DNA of 16,715 nucleotides from an uncultured Pseudomonadota bacterium (GTDB lineage Bacteria; Myxococcota; UBA796), in assembly GCA_913040875.1 (NCBI GenBank), contig CAJWHX010000016.1:1-16715 (forward strand), written 5' to 3'. The notes below the pieces were generated by a model. The model was not told the DNA's origin and ran no database searches. It worked only from the letters and a program-made list of their open reading frames with translations. Shown here in pieces: positions 1 to 7,220 of the stretch (positions within the stretch are counted from its first letter, which is position 1; each line of letters opens with the position of its first letter). A program made the translations under genes and the position numbers.

Positions 1-666
1 TAAACCTTCAACATTTCCGATAAAGTTTAGACCATGAGGATTATTCTCCAATCGAGAATGGGTCTCAACAACCTCGGAGGGTCCCTTTTCCGACTCTGAT
101 CCATTTGATAACAAGGCAATCGAAGGCTTCTCATTACTAGAAACAATACTGGCATACAAACTACCCATCAATGCAAAATTGTACAGGTCGGCAGCTTCCA
201 CATGCAGAGTTGCACCGACATCCATCAATAAAGCAAACGGATCTTTACGTCTTCCACGTTTCTTTTCAGTGGGCAACACTGCCGCGAACCCTACTCTACG
301 AACGCCTTTGATTCGCTCAAATATGTTGGAGGAAGCCAAGATGACACCACCTGTATTCCCAGCACTGACCAATGCATCCGCCCGTTGATCTTGGACCAAC
401 TGTGCAGCAATAGAAATACTCAAGCCTTCACGTTGCAAAGCTGTCTTTGCCTTCTCTGATTGCTCAATAAAGTCCGGTGCATGAACAATTTCAATGAACC
501 TTGGATGGTATACATGTCCCATCAGCGCTTGATGAATCTTTTTGGCATCTCCAACAAGGAGCATTTGAATTTGATTTTCGGGTTCCATGCTAACGGCTGT
601 CGCGCCGCGTACGACTTCTCCTACTCCAAAATCACTGCCCATGACATCGATCGCTATTCTTTGCAT
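1..666 (-). CDS. plsX: PlsX, phosphate acyltransferase (C-terminus off the left edge)
   Basis: PlsX converts acyl-ACP plus phosphate to acyl-phosphate, the acyl donor for PlsY in membrane phospholipid synthesis. It is a peripheral cytoplasmic enzyme. The 222 visible residues carry family landmarks in order: an N-terminal DVMGSDFG (usual form D.MGGD), LVSAGNTGG near residue 100, LLMDVGAT near 146, a PSIALLSNGSESEKG segment near 180 (usual form LLN.GEE..KG), and FIGNVEG at the edge. The ATG at 666 is fixed upstream by an in-frame TGA four codons before it; GAGGGG lies just two bases upstream of the ATG, closer than usual. About one third of the protein is missing beyond the window. The rpmF/yceD genes that often precede plsX are absent here, as flaG and its terminator lie upstream. 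The GGD-to-GSD change in the first motif is a mild oddity. Confidence 0.95.
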   Translation of the reverse strand, partial: MQRIAIDVMGSDFGVGEVVRGATAVSMEPENQIQMLLVGDAKKIHQALMGHVYHPRFIEIVHAPDFIEQSEKAKTALQREGLSISIAAQLVQDQRADALVSAGNTGGVILASSNIFERIKGVRRVGFAAVLPTEKKRGRRKDPFALLMDVGATLHVEAADLYNFALMGSLYASIVSSNEKPSIALLSNGSESEKGPSEVVETHSRLENNPHGLNFIGNVEGL

Positions 667-686
667 TTCCCCTCAAATCACAGGCT

Positions 687-716
687 GATCTAGTCTCTTA
701 AATGGATTGCTGTCAA
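687..716 (-). promoter_or_regulatory. Possible sigma70 promoter of plsX
   Basis: A perfect -35 box TTGACA lies at 711-716 on the minus strand. With an 18-base spacer the -10 candidate is TAGATC at 687-692, a weak match to TATAAT. Transcription would start near 680 and give a very short leader. The strong -35 and the intergenic position support it; the poor -10 box limits confidence. Confidence 0.35.
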
Positions 717-824
717 GAAAAATATTGATGAATCCCCATTTTACTTCGTTCTCCTATCCAATCCATCCCATATATAGGAGGTGCGATCCAAATTGTCGTT
801 CAAAACTCCCAGAATCTAAAACAC

Positions 825-850
825 AAAGGGATGAGCTAGCCCATCCCTTT
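825..850 (-). terminator. Rho-independent terminator of flaG
   Basis: A perfect 9-base stem (AAAGGGATG at 825-833, CATCCCTTT at 842-850) has an 8-base loop. Read on the minus strand it is followed by GTGTTTTAG. It begins 42 bases past the flaG stop and separates flaG from plsX. No plus-strand gene ends here. The rest of the flaG-plsX gap (667-892) holds only this hairpin and the possible plsX promoter. Confidence 0.65.
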
Positions 851-892
851 ACATTTACCATATGAACTATGGTCGATTAACCCTGACCCAAA

Positions 893-1285
893 TTACATTT
901 GCGTATCTAGAGTGACACCGATGCCTTTTCCAGCATTTCGAGCAAATTCAAGCATTTCTTCAGACGGAATTTGTCTCAGGACATCTCCTGTTTCAACATC
1001 CTTAACTTGTACAACAATTTTGCCAGACTCTTTGTCTACGTCAAAATTGACACTCACCGCTTGGCTGTCAATTTTAGAGTTTAATTCGTTCACAGCCTCT
1101 TGTACATCACTCAAACTGACAACACCACTGGCTGCATCTTCTTCCTTCGCCTTTGGAACCGTCTGCGTACTTTGGAAGCGAGCATACTGCTCTTGAATAG
1201 CGACAACTTGGCTCACTTGGCTACTTTGCGTGCTCTGTGACGACTGACTTTGCGTGCTTTGAATTCCTTGAATTTGATTTGACAT
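893..1285 (-). CDS. flaG: FlaG family flagellar protein
   Basis: This 130-residue protein has a low-complexity N-terminus (residues 1-35, almost all Gln, Ser and Thr) and a C-terminal FlaG domain (about 70-130). The domain shows the family pattern: VNFDVDKESGKIVVQVKD, then ETGDVLRQIPSEEMLEFA, then a Gly-rich GKGIGVTLD end. FlaG proteins are encoded with flagellin and filament-cap genes and affect filament length; the molecular mechanism is poorly defined. I chose the ATG at 1285 because TTAGGAGT sits 7 bases upstream. A longer reading frame back to 1384 lacks a good ribosome site and adds residues unlike the family. No other flagellar gene is in the window, so this is an isolated flaG. A terminator follows at 825-850. 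Confidence 0.85.
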   Translation of the reverse strand: MSNQIQGIQSTQSQSSQSTQSSQVSQVVAIQEQYARFQSTQTVPKAKEEDAASGVVSLSDVQEAVNELNSKIDSQAVSVNFDVDKESGKIVVQVKDVETGDVLRQIPSEEMLEFARNAGKGIGVTLDTQM

Positions 1286-1299
1286 GCGTAAACTCCTAA

Positions 1300-1323
1300 C
1301 TTCAGGACTGTGTCCTACTGAAG
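1300..1323 (-). promoter_or_regulatory. Hairpin directly in front of the flaG ribosome site
   Basis: On the minus strand CTTCA pairs with TGAAG (5 bases), then a 3-base bulge, then GGAC pairs with GTCC around an ACA loop. The hairpin ends about three bases before the AGGAGT ribosome site (1292-1297). It could affect ribosome access or RNA stability. The pairing is seen in the sequence; a regulatory role is inference. Confidence 0.35.
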
Positions 1324-1395
1324 AATATGAAAAGGGATGGATGTGTACAACTGCATTGTAGACCAAAAAGTTCGGACTAACCACTATACATATAC

Positions 1396-1424
1396 ATTGT
1401 CGGATGATCTGTACCGCAATTCAA
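1396..1424 (-). promoter_or_regulatory. Possible promoter of flaG
   Basis: On the minus strand TTGAAT (1419-1424) is followed after 17 bases by GACAAT (1396-1401). Both boxes match the sigma70 consensus at 4 of 6 bases. The sequence TCCGACAA overlapping the -10 resembles the flagellar sigma28 -10 box (GCCGATAA), but no matching -35 (TAAA) is present, so sigma28 control is not supported. Outside this and the hairpin, I see nothing else in 1286-1466. Confidence 0.25.
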
Positions 1425-1466
1425 GTTTTTCATATAGAAAGATCAAAATTGATTGGGATATAAAAC

Positions 1467-4406
1467 TTACTCACAGGCGGTTGGTTTGTCTGTTCTTTGG
1501 ACAGATCGTTCAAATGCGATCAATAATCCCAATGGATCCACTTCGAAATCTGCCTCTGTAACATTCGGTATTTCAAACATGCCTTTACCATGTTTCACCT
1601 CCACAAGTGTGTCGATACTTTTGTCCTCCAACACGATTCGAATGGGCACCATGATTTTACCGAACGGAACATCACTTTGTACGCATCCAATTATGCCGCT
1701 CTTATCATGTCGAACATCGGTCGTAATCTTTGGAATGTACCCACCATACACCCAGAAATCAAAAAAGTCGGAGAGATCCTGCCCTGATGCCTGTTCAAAT
1801 TCTCGTTGTAAGGATTTTGAATCCACTCTAGATTTTTTTGCCAGAGACTCCAATGCTGAGAAATAGGCTTGATTCCCTATTTGCAGTCGCAGCATTTCTG
1901 ATAGAACATAGACAGCATAATCTTCTCGGAACTTTTTTGGAACATCTGACAATCTTGTTGAGCCAGCGGGAGAATACGTTCTTCGACGAGCATCTCTGTT
2001 GGTCCACCCCAAATCTTGCTCCTCTGGATTTTCTAGGATATTTCGGATCCCTGTCACTCGAGCATTGTGCTCTTCGGACCCAAATGCAGCGCGAACATAA
2101 TACATGGCATACGCATCTGCCAGAGCCGTCGTAATCCATTCATCTCGTTCTGTATTTGGTGCAACGCGTTGACCCCAATACTGCCCTGCCAGCTGACGGG
2201 CAATTTGAGTTTGAGCTCGCTTGGAATCTTCATCCCGAAGTTCATTTGTAAGTCCAACTGCAGATGGCGCTATTGTCTGTACTTGCACGATACCGTGTAT
2301 GACTTGCTCTCTTGAAGGACGGCGGAATTCATTGATCACAAGAGAGCGGTCTTGTACAACATCCACCTCCTGTTGATCGTAGGCAGGTAAAAAGTCATGG
2401 AAGAAGGTGAGTATGCGTCGAATCTCCGGAGCAAACTGGGTTGCCTTCGAAGCGTTTTGTGGAAAAATCGATACGCGTACACTGGGTAAACCTTCTACAG
2501 TTGCCTCTTCTAATACTTCCCATCTTCCAATACCAATAGAAGGGGACAATGCATTTTTACCGCTGCTCAAAGTCCAATTCCACATCCCTTCATCTTGCCA
2601 CGTACGCACAGAGTCACCAGATGACACAATGTACTGTGGTCTGAGCAATGGCGATTTTGTCCCTGTTTTAAGTTCAAAATCCCAACGTGTGCCACCCGCT
2701 ATCGGTAGGACCTCAGGGAGAACTGGATGAACGCCTGTCGTGGTTCCCAATGTTCGAACAGCAACACCATCTGGCATCTCAATGGTTGAAAAATTGCCAA
2801 ACCCCCACTGAGCAGACCATTTCAAACGCAACTTAACCCTCTCTCCTGCAGTAACTGGCTTAGGAAGCAACGCAACGATATCATACGTGTACTCAGATAT
2901 TCTCTGTACAGTCCGTTCGGATTGCGCCACAATTTGTTCATTTGGATTCAACCGAAAATTAGCTGGACCTTCAGGCTGTGCAATCTTTGCAGTGGAAATA
3001 GACTGTGGGTTTGCAGCGGACACATTGCTATCTCCAGATGCTTGGGTACCAGATGACATCGCTGTGAGTTCTGTCGTACTCGTGGCCAGCTGAGGGATCC
3101 CACTGGTTAAAGAGTCGTTGTCCTCCATCGACACTTGCTGATTATCGAGATCAACCTCGTGTAAAGGAATCCTAGAACGTCGCAAACCTCCAGTATCTGT
3201 CAAATCGGAGTTGAGCCCTACCCAAGCAAGATCTTGCCACTGTCCACTCTCGTCCTGAACCTGAAGTGCATCCATCACCCAAGATCCCCTTTCCGAACCA
3301 CTGGTTGGAAGCCTCAACGGTAAATACTGCAAATCGGCTCCATCTGCTTCAAACACCAACTCTGTGTCGGCAGTAACACGCTGATACAGTTTACTTCTGG
3401 TGTTGAACACTTCAATGGTTCCCTCTGCACTCACAGGTTGCATGCGGAAACTTGGTCGCACCATGTCCCCTTCAGTGGCAGGCATAAATGACAAACCACT
3501 GAATCGCTGAAAGTGCTGCCTCTTATCCAAATCACGACCGTGAGCAAATGCGATCGCCCGATATCCTAAGCCAGCTTCATCTCGACCGTCTCGATAACAG
3601 CTCATCCATTTGTCGTAATCCATATCCGAGACGGATGTTCCTTGAGCAGCAACGTGGTACCGGTCCTTGGTCTGCCACTCACTTACGGCCCTCACATAAT
3701 GCCCCGGAAATCCCAATTCCTCTTGCAACAAACGATCTTGTCGCAGCATAGCCCTGGGGTCGAGCCCCAAACGCTGTAAGGCATCGGATCGATCCGCTAA
3801 AACGTCTGTTGCAACAATCCGAGTTCTAAGACGCCCTCGTTTCTCGGTTACGACATAGGTTGCGTCCGCTTCACCATCTTGAGTTTCTGTAAACAATACA
3901 CCACCACCAACGGGTTCTAAATTGTAGATCAACTTTTGAACACGCGGATCAGCAGACAAAATCAATCCCTGCTTAATATCGACCGAGTAATTACTTCGTT
4001 GAGCGGCAATGGGAGCCATCTTTGATCGTTCTTGACCACCCCATCGAACCATGTGATTGGCAAATGTCCACGCATCGGCGCGCTCTGGGAATCGAACAGA
4101 TAAATCTCCATCGCCGACAAAGACAATCCCTACCACTCTTTCAGATACCGGTGCTTTCCCCGTATACACAGGTATGAGCATCCCTTCATTCAAACGAACA
4201 TCACAAACACCATCTTTAAACTGCACCTCTTCCGTGACCCTGTAAGCAGTGTCTCCCAATCGAAGCTGACCTGCTGCTTTCCACCACTGTTGAAGAGCCT
4301 CCGGCTCTACTGGAGGCGCAGCATCACCTGGCTCCGAAGAATTGGATACCTCTTGAGCAGATACCGTTCCGCAAATCCACGCCACACACCACATCAAGAA
4401 TCCCAT
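1467..4406 (-). CDS. Large exported protein with a zinc-less M1-aminopeptidase-like domain
   Basis: About 979 residues from the ATG at 4406. A hydrophobic N-terminus (GFLMWCVAWICGTVSA) ends in a plausible signal-peptidase site before QEV, though it lacks the usual Lys/Arg. Residues 30-440 match nothing I know. A Ser/Thr/Gly-rich linker covers about 440-490. From about 505 on, the layout is that of M1 peptidases: a beta-rich domain, then RQLAGQYWG (737-745), then EWITTALADAYAMYY, and a helical C-terminus with FFDFWVYGGY. In active M1 enzymes these are HExxH-Q-x-W-G and WLNEGFA. Here both His, the catalytic Glu and the third zinc ligand (exactly 24 positions along) are Arg, Gly, Gln and Thr. 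It should therefore be catalytically dead or repurposed. Starts at 4421 (ATG) and 4478 (GTG) are possible; 4406 has GGAG nine bases upstream. Confidence 0.75.
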   Translation of the reverse strand: MGFLMWCVAWICGTVSAQEVSNSSEPGDAAPPVEPEALQQWWKAAGQLRLGDTAYRVTEEVQFKDGVCDVRLNEGMLIPVYTGKAPVSERVVGIVFVGDGDLSVRFPERADAWTFANHMVRWGGQERSKMAPIAAQRSNYSVDIKQGLILSADPRVQKLIYNLEPVGGGVLFTETQDGEADATYVVTEKRGRLRTRIVATDVLADRSDALQRLGLDPRAMLRQDRLLQEELGFPGHYVRAVSEWQTKDRYHVAAQGTSVSDMDYDKWMSCYRDGRDEAGLGYRAIAFAHGRDLDKRQHFQRFSGLSFMPATEGDMVRPSFRMQPVSAEGTIEVFNTRSKLYQRVTADTELVFEADGADLQYLPLRLPTSGSERGSWVMDALQVQDESGQWQDLAWVGLNSDLTDTGGLRRSRIPLHEVDLDNQQVSMEDNDSLTSGIPQLATSTTELTAMSSGTQASGDSNVSAANPQSISTAKIAQPEGPANFRLNPNEQIVAQSERTVQRISEYTYDIVALLPKPVTAGERVKLRLKWSAQWGFGNFSTIEMPDGVAVRTLGTTTGVHPVLPEVLPIAGGTRWDFELKTGTKSPLLRPQYIVSSGDSVRTWQDEGMWNWTLSSGKNALSPSIGIGRWEVLEEATVEGLPSVRVSIFPQNASKATQFAPEIRRILTFFHDFLPAYDQQEVDVVQDRSLVINEFRRPSREQVIHGIVQVQTIAPSAVGLTNELRDEDSKRAQTQIARQLAGQYWGQRVAPNTERDEWITTALADAYAMYYVRAAFGSEEHNARVTGIRNILENPEEQDLGWTNRDARRRTYSPAGSTRLSDVPKKFREDYAVYVLSEMLRLQIGNQAYFSALESLAKKSRVDSKSLQREFEQASGQDLSDFFDFWVYGGYIPKITTDVRHDKSGIIGCVQSDVPFGKIMVPIRIVLEDKSIDTLVEVKHGKGMFEIPNVTEADFEVDPLGLLIAFERSVQRTDKPTACE

Positions 4407-4456
4407 TGTGTTCGTCTCCATAATCTGATTGTCACCACCGCATTGATCATCACAAG

Positions 4457-4507
4457 TGGCTACAGTTAAATCAATCACTTAATTGCTCATGGCTCAATTG
4501 TAGCCAT
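4457..4507 (-). promoter_or_regulatory. Leader with competing hairpins upstream of the M1-like gene
   Basis: On the minus strand a segment ATGGCTAC (4500-4507) can pair with AGCCAT (4489-4494, 6 bases, 7-base loop) or with GTAGCCA (4457-4463, 7 bases). The two pairings exclude each other. They lie between the probable promoter at 4564-4593 and the preferred start at 4406. The pairings are visible; switch-like function is speculative because the stems are short. Confidence 0.25.
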
Positions 4508-4563
4508 CTTCAGTCAAATTCCCAATTCTTTTCCTTGATCTTCTAACTAAATGACATGCTTAT

Positions 4564-4593
4564 ATTGTACAATCTGAATCGTTTTATATACAA
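4564..4593 (-). promoter_or_regulatory. Promoter of the M1-like gene (overlaps the divergent CYTH promoter)
   Basis: On the minus strand TTGTAT (4588-4593), an 18-base spacer and TACAAT (4564-4569, 5 of 6 to consensus) form a promoter. Its -10 lies on the plus-strand -35, and its -35 on the plus-strand -10. The leader would be about 150 bases long to the ATG at 4406. Confidence 0.4.
4565..4592 (+). promoter_or_regulatory. Promoter of the CYTH gene (overlaps the divergent M1-like promoter)
   Basis: TTGTAC (4565-4570), a 16-base spacer and TATACA (4587-4592) fit a sigma70 promoter. Transcription would begin near 4599, about 45 bases before the GTG at 4644. The same bases form an inverted repeat, ATTGTA (4564-4569) and TACAAT (4589-4594), which could also be an operator. 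Confidence 0.4.
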
Positions 4594-4643
4594 TTCTAGT
4601 AATTCGTCTATATGCATCCAAACACCCTCTCATGGAGCCAAAC

Positions 4644-5132
4644 GTGCCAGTAGAAATCGAGCGCAAATTCTTGATAGCCAAAGAAACATGGCGTACATCC
4701 GTTCAGCGTTCCATCGAGATTCGTCAAGGATACCTTTGCAAAGATATCGAGCGTACAGTTCGCATCCGTACGTGGGATAAAGATGGAAAGATCACAGTCA
4801 AGGGCAAAAGTATTCGTGGAGCAAGGGCTGAATATGAGTACGACATTCCATTTGATCACGCTGTGGAGATGCTGGATTCGCTGTGTTTACCAGGAGTGGT
4901 CCACAAACGTCGGCACCTCATTCAAATTGATGAATACACTTGGGAGATCGATGAATTCTTCGACCACAATCAGGGGCTTCTCTTGGCAGAGGTAGAATTG
5001 CCAACCATTGATGCCAAGCTCAATCTTCCAGACTGGATTGGACTTGAAGTGACCACAGATCACCGATTCAAAAACTCTCACTTGGCCAGTCACATCGTCG
5101 ATGTAGAGTCTATACGACTATCAAACTCATAA
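4644..5132 (+). CDS. CYTH domain protein, probable inorganic/organic triphosphatase
   Basis: CYTH proteins form an eight-stranded tunnel that binds triphosphates with divalent metals; bacterial single-domain members are mostly inorganic triphosphatases. The 162-residue protein has the signature EIERKFL at its N-terminus, RQGYL, TVRIR, TVKGK, EYEYDIP, KRRH, WEIDEF and LAEVELP, ending with HRFKNSHLASH. The charged residues alternate on strands as in the NE1496/YgiF-type branch, and the length fits. I chose the GTG at 4644 because GGAG lies six bases upstream. The ATG at 4632 is in frame but has no ribosome site (the sequence before it is CCAAACACCCTCTC). Its 3' end converges with the histidine kinase gene across only 19 bases with no visible terminator. 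An adenylate cyclase (CyaB-like) role is possible but less likely. Confidence 0.88.
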   Translation: MPVEIERKFLIAKETWRTSVQRSIEIRQGYLCKDIERTVRIRTWDKDGKITVKGKSIRGARAEYEYDIPFDHAVEMLDSLCLPGVVHKRRHLIQIDEYTWEIDEFFDHNQGLLLAEVELPTIDAKLNLPDWIGLEVTTDHRFKNSHLASHIVDVESIRLSNS

Positions 5133-5151
5133 TAGATGTTTATGACTACCA

Positions 5152-7152
5152 CTAGGTGAGAACCTTTTGAATTGCTTCCTTAAGTTCATTGCTTCTAAAG
5201 GGTTTGACTAGAAGATGCTCATTGTGTTGCAATGCTTGGTTGCGACTGGCATATCCCGTGATGTACAAAATAGCAGACTCCAACCCTACCGTTTGTAGTG
5301 CATTGACCACTTCAAATCCATGTTCATCTCCCAGCCGAACATCACATACCACAAGAGATATCTCCGACTCCCTAGATACGACTTCTAGAGCCTCCACTCG
5401 AGAGCCAACATCCAATACAAGCCAGCCCAAATTCTCCAGCAGAAGTTTCACAGAATCTCGAACCAACTCCTCATCATCAATCAGCAATGCCATACCACGA
5501 TGCTTGCTCGGCTCCATAGACCCAACGGCAATATTTAAACGATCATCTTGAACCATTGGAATCCACAATTGGACAACGGTCCCCTCACCCAAACGACTGG
5601 ATATGTCCAATGTTCCACCAGCTTGATCAATTAAACCGTGGACTGTCGATAAACCAAGACCAGTACTACCACGAACACTAAAGTACGGCTCAATGGCTCG
5701 TTCTTTCGTCTCATCGTCCATACCCACACCGTTGTCTTCAACCTGAATACACACAGTATTCATGTCATCCTTGATGTGCCTCCTGATGGAAACAGATACC
5801 TTGATTGCACCAGTTTCTTGACCCTCAAATGCCATCGAAGAATTTCGAACTAGGTTCAACACCATTCTCTCAACCTGATCAAGGGGGAGCTTTACGATGG
5901 CTGATTCGTCGACGACTGCAATTGTCAGTTGTACATGGCTCGGCAATACTTGCTTCAACATGCCCTCCATATCTGTCACAATCGCATTCACATCCACCGG
6001 TGACTCTTTGATGGGCAACCCCTTCGCGAAAAATAAAAGCTGCGTGGTCATGTCTGACATATGTCTAGACACAGACAGCATCGTCTCTATACCTTTGGCG
6101 CATTTATCACTGGGAGATGCCGTTGTCAGTAGATCGTCTCCTATCCCAGTGATCACCATCAAAGCGTTGTTAAAATCATGAGCTACACCACCAGCCATTC
6201 GAGACAACGACTCCAATCGCTGTTCCTTCTGCAACTCGGAGGCCAATCTAGCCCGTTCGGCAATGAGTTTCTCTCGTATGCGGCGTGTAGAAATAATTTG
6301 CATGAGTCCATCTACAAAGAGACTGTACGCAATATCCACATCAAGTGACAAGGCTTGGATTTCACTATCGGACAAACTTTTATTCTGAGGCCACAATACG
6401 TCTCCTTTTGGAATGACATCGACAAAAACAGACCAACAGGCTTGTTCGATTTGAGTCAAAGGAACGTCTTGCAGCGCCATCAGCCCCAAATCGGCCACTT
6501 TTGCCTGCTGTTGCTGAGACAATTGCAATTGATGATTTGATTTCTCAAGACGCTGCTTATTCTGAAATGCTGATTTCCAAGCCAATCGATTGGATAAATC
6601 TACGGCCACTACATAGGCACCCCAAGCTGGAATACTAAAGAATACGAACAATTGCACGATGTGTTCTGGTGGGACAAACGGATCTATCGGCAATCCAATC
6701 ATCGGTCTAAGCGCATCTCCAAACAATAAAATCACGATTCCACTGAGGAACACAGCGCCAATATCGATGAGGGCTCCTCGAATCCCAAGAAATCCACCCG
6801 CAGTAATGACCGACGCCAAATAGAGAATCCCTGTTGAACCACCAATCGTTTGCGTCCCCAGAAGCGCGAGATTCCCAGAAAGCACCAATCCTCCCGCGTG
6901 GAGTGTCGTCGATAAAACTATATTTCCGCGCCGCCACAAAAAATACCCATTAATGGCACCCACTATGCCTAAAATAGCCGCAATCGATACGGCCTGATGC
7001 TCACCCCAAATCATCGCCGGAACCAAAATTATGAAGCCGATCACCCCGACAGTTGCGAAGGCAGTGTTGGCGACCAACGTTGCACCATGATTTGTCGGGA
7101 GTTGGTCTGGATGGTTGTCCAATGTGAAGTATTGTCGAAATAACTCTTTCAT
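5152..7152 (-). CDS. Membrane hybrid sensor histidine kinase with C-terminal receiver
   Basis: 666 residues. About six hydrophobic segments (residues 25-190) form a membrane sensor. A Gln-rich coiled segment follows (196-218), then a region of about 90 residues with no clear domain. The HisKA domain has its phosphorylated His at 325 (GGVAHDFNN). The ATPase domain has the N box (NLVRN, 433-437), G1 (DNGVGMD, 473-479), F box (EPYFS, 488-492) and G2 (GLGLS, 498-502). The ATP lid between F and G2 is about three to four residues shorter than in most HDFNN kinases. The receiver (from 554) has Asp559/560, phospho-acceptor Asp604, Thr632 and Lys650, so it should be functional. There is no output domain or separate regulator nearby, so the target is unknown. 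The ATG at 7152 has no ribosome site; a TATATT box lies just 8 bases upstream, suggesting a leaderless start. Confidence 0.92.
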   Translation of the reverse strand: MKELFRQYFTLDNHPDQLPTNHGATLVANTAFATVGVIGFIILVPAMIWGEHQAVSIAAILGIVGAINGYFLWRRGNIVLSTTLHAGGLVLSGNLALLGTQTIGGSTGILYLASVITAGGFLGIRGALIDIGAVFLSGIVILLFGDALRPMIGLPIDPFVPPEHIVQLFVFFSIPAWGAYVVAVDLSNRLAWKSAFQNKQRLEKSNHQLQLSQQQQAKVADLGLMALQDVPLTQIEQACWSVFVDVIPKGDVLWPQNKSLSDSEIQALSLDVDIAYSLFVDGLMQIISTRRIREKLIAERARLASELQKEQRLESLSRMAGGVAHDFNNALMVITGIGDDLLTTASPSDKCAKGIETMLSVSRHMSDMTTQLLFFAKGLPIKESPVDVNAIVTDMEGMLKQVLPSHVQLTIAVVDESAIVKLPLDQVERMVLNLVRNSSMAFEGQETGAIKVSVSIRRHIKDDMNTVCIQVEDNGVGMDDETKERAIEPYFSVRGSTGLGLSTVHGLIDQAGGTLDISSRLGEGTVVQLWIPMVQDDRLNIAVGSMEPSKHRGMALLIDDEELVRDSVKLLLENLGWLVLDVGSRVEALEVVSRESEISLVVCDVRLGDEHGFEVVNALQTVGLESAILYITGYASRNQALQHNEHLLVKPFRSNELKEAIQKVLT

Positions 7153-7159
7153 AGGTGTA

Positions 7160-7168
7160 AATATACCA
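7160..7168 (-). promoter_or_regulatory. Extended -10 promoter placing the kinase start at the mRNA end
   Basis: TGGTATATT on the minus strand is an extended -10 element (TG, one base, TATATT). Transcription would start at about 7153, immediately before the ATG at 7152. No -35 lies at the normal distance; TTGAAT is 21 bases away. No ribosome site precedes the ATG, which agrees with leaderless translation. Confidence 0.35.
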
Positions 7169-7220
7169 CTTGGTGGACTGGATATGATTCAAAAGATTTC
7201 AGCTGAAAAAAATCCAATCG

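Noticed and set aside
460..693. A 77-codon plus-strand frame
   Set aside because: It lies opposite plsX, whose reading frame matches the family throughout.
774..783. AGGAGG on the plus strand suggesting a small gene
   Set aside because: The only frame behind it is about eight codons and stops at once; no other support.
912..1196. A 94-codon plus-strand frame opposite flaG
   Set aside because: It is the antisense shadow of the FlaG domain; flaG has a ribosome site, a family match and a terminator.
1396..1403. A sigma28 (flagellar) promoter for flaG
   Set aside because: TCCGACAA resembles the sigma28 -10, but there is no TAAA-type -35 at the right distance.
7195..7210. TTTCAGCTGAAA palindrome near the end of the glycosyltransferase gene as a terminator
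   Set aside because: It has no loop and the T-run lies on the wrong side for the minus-strand gene.
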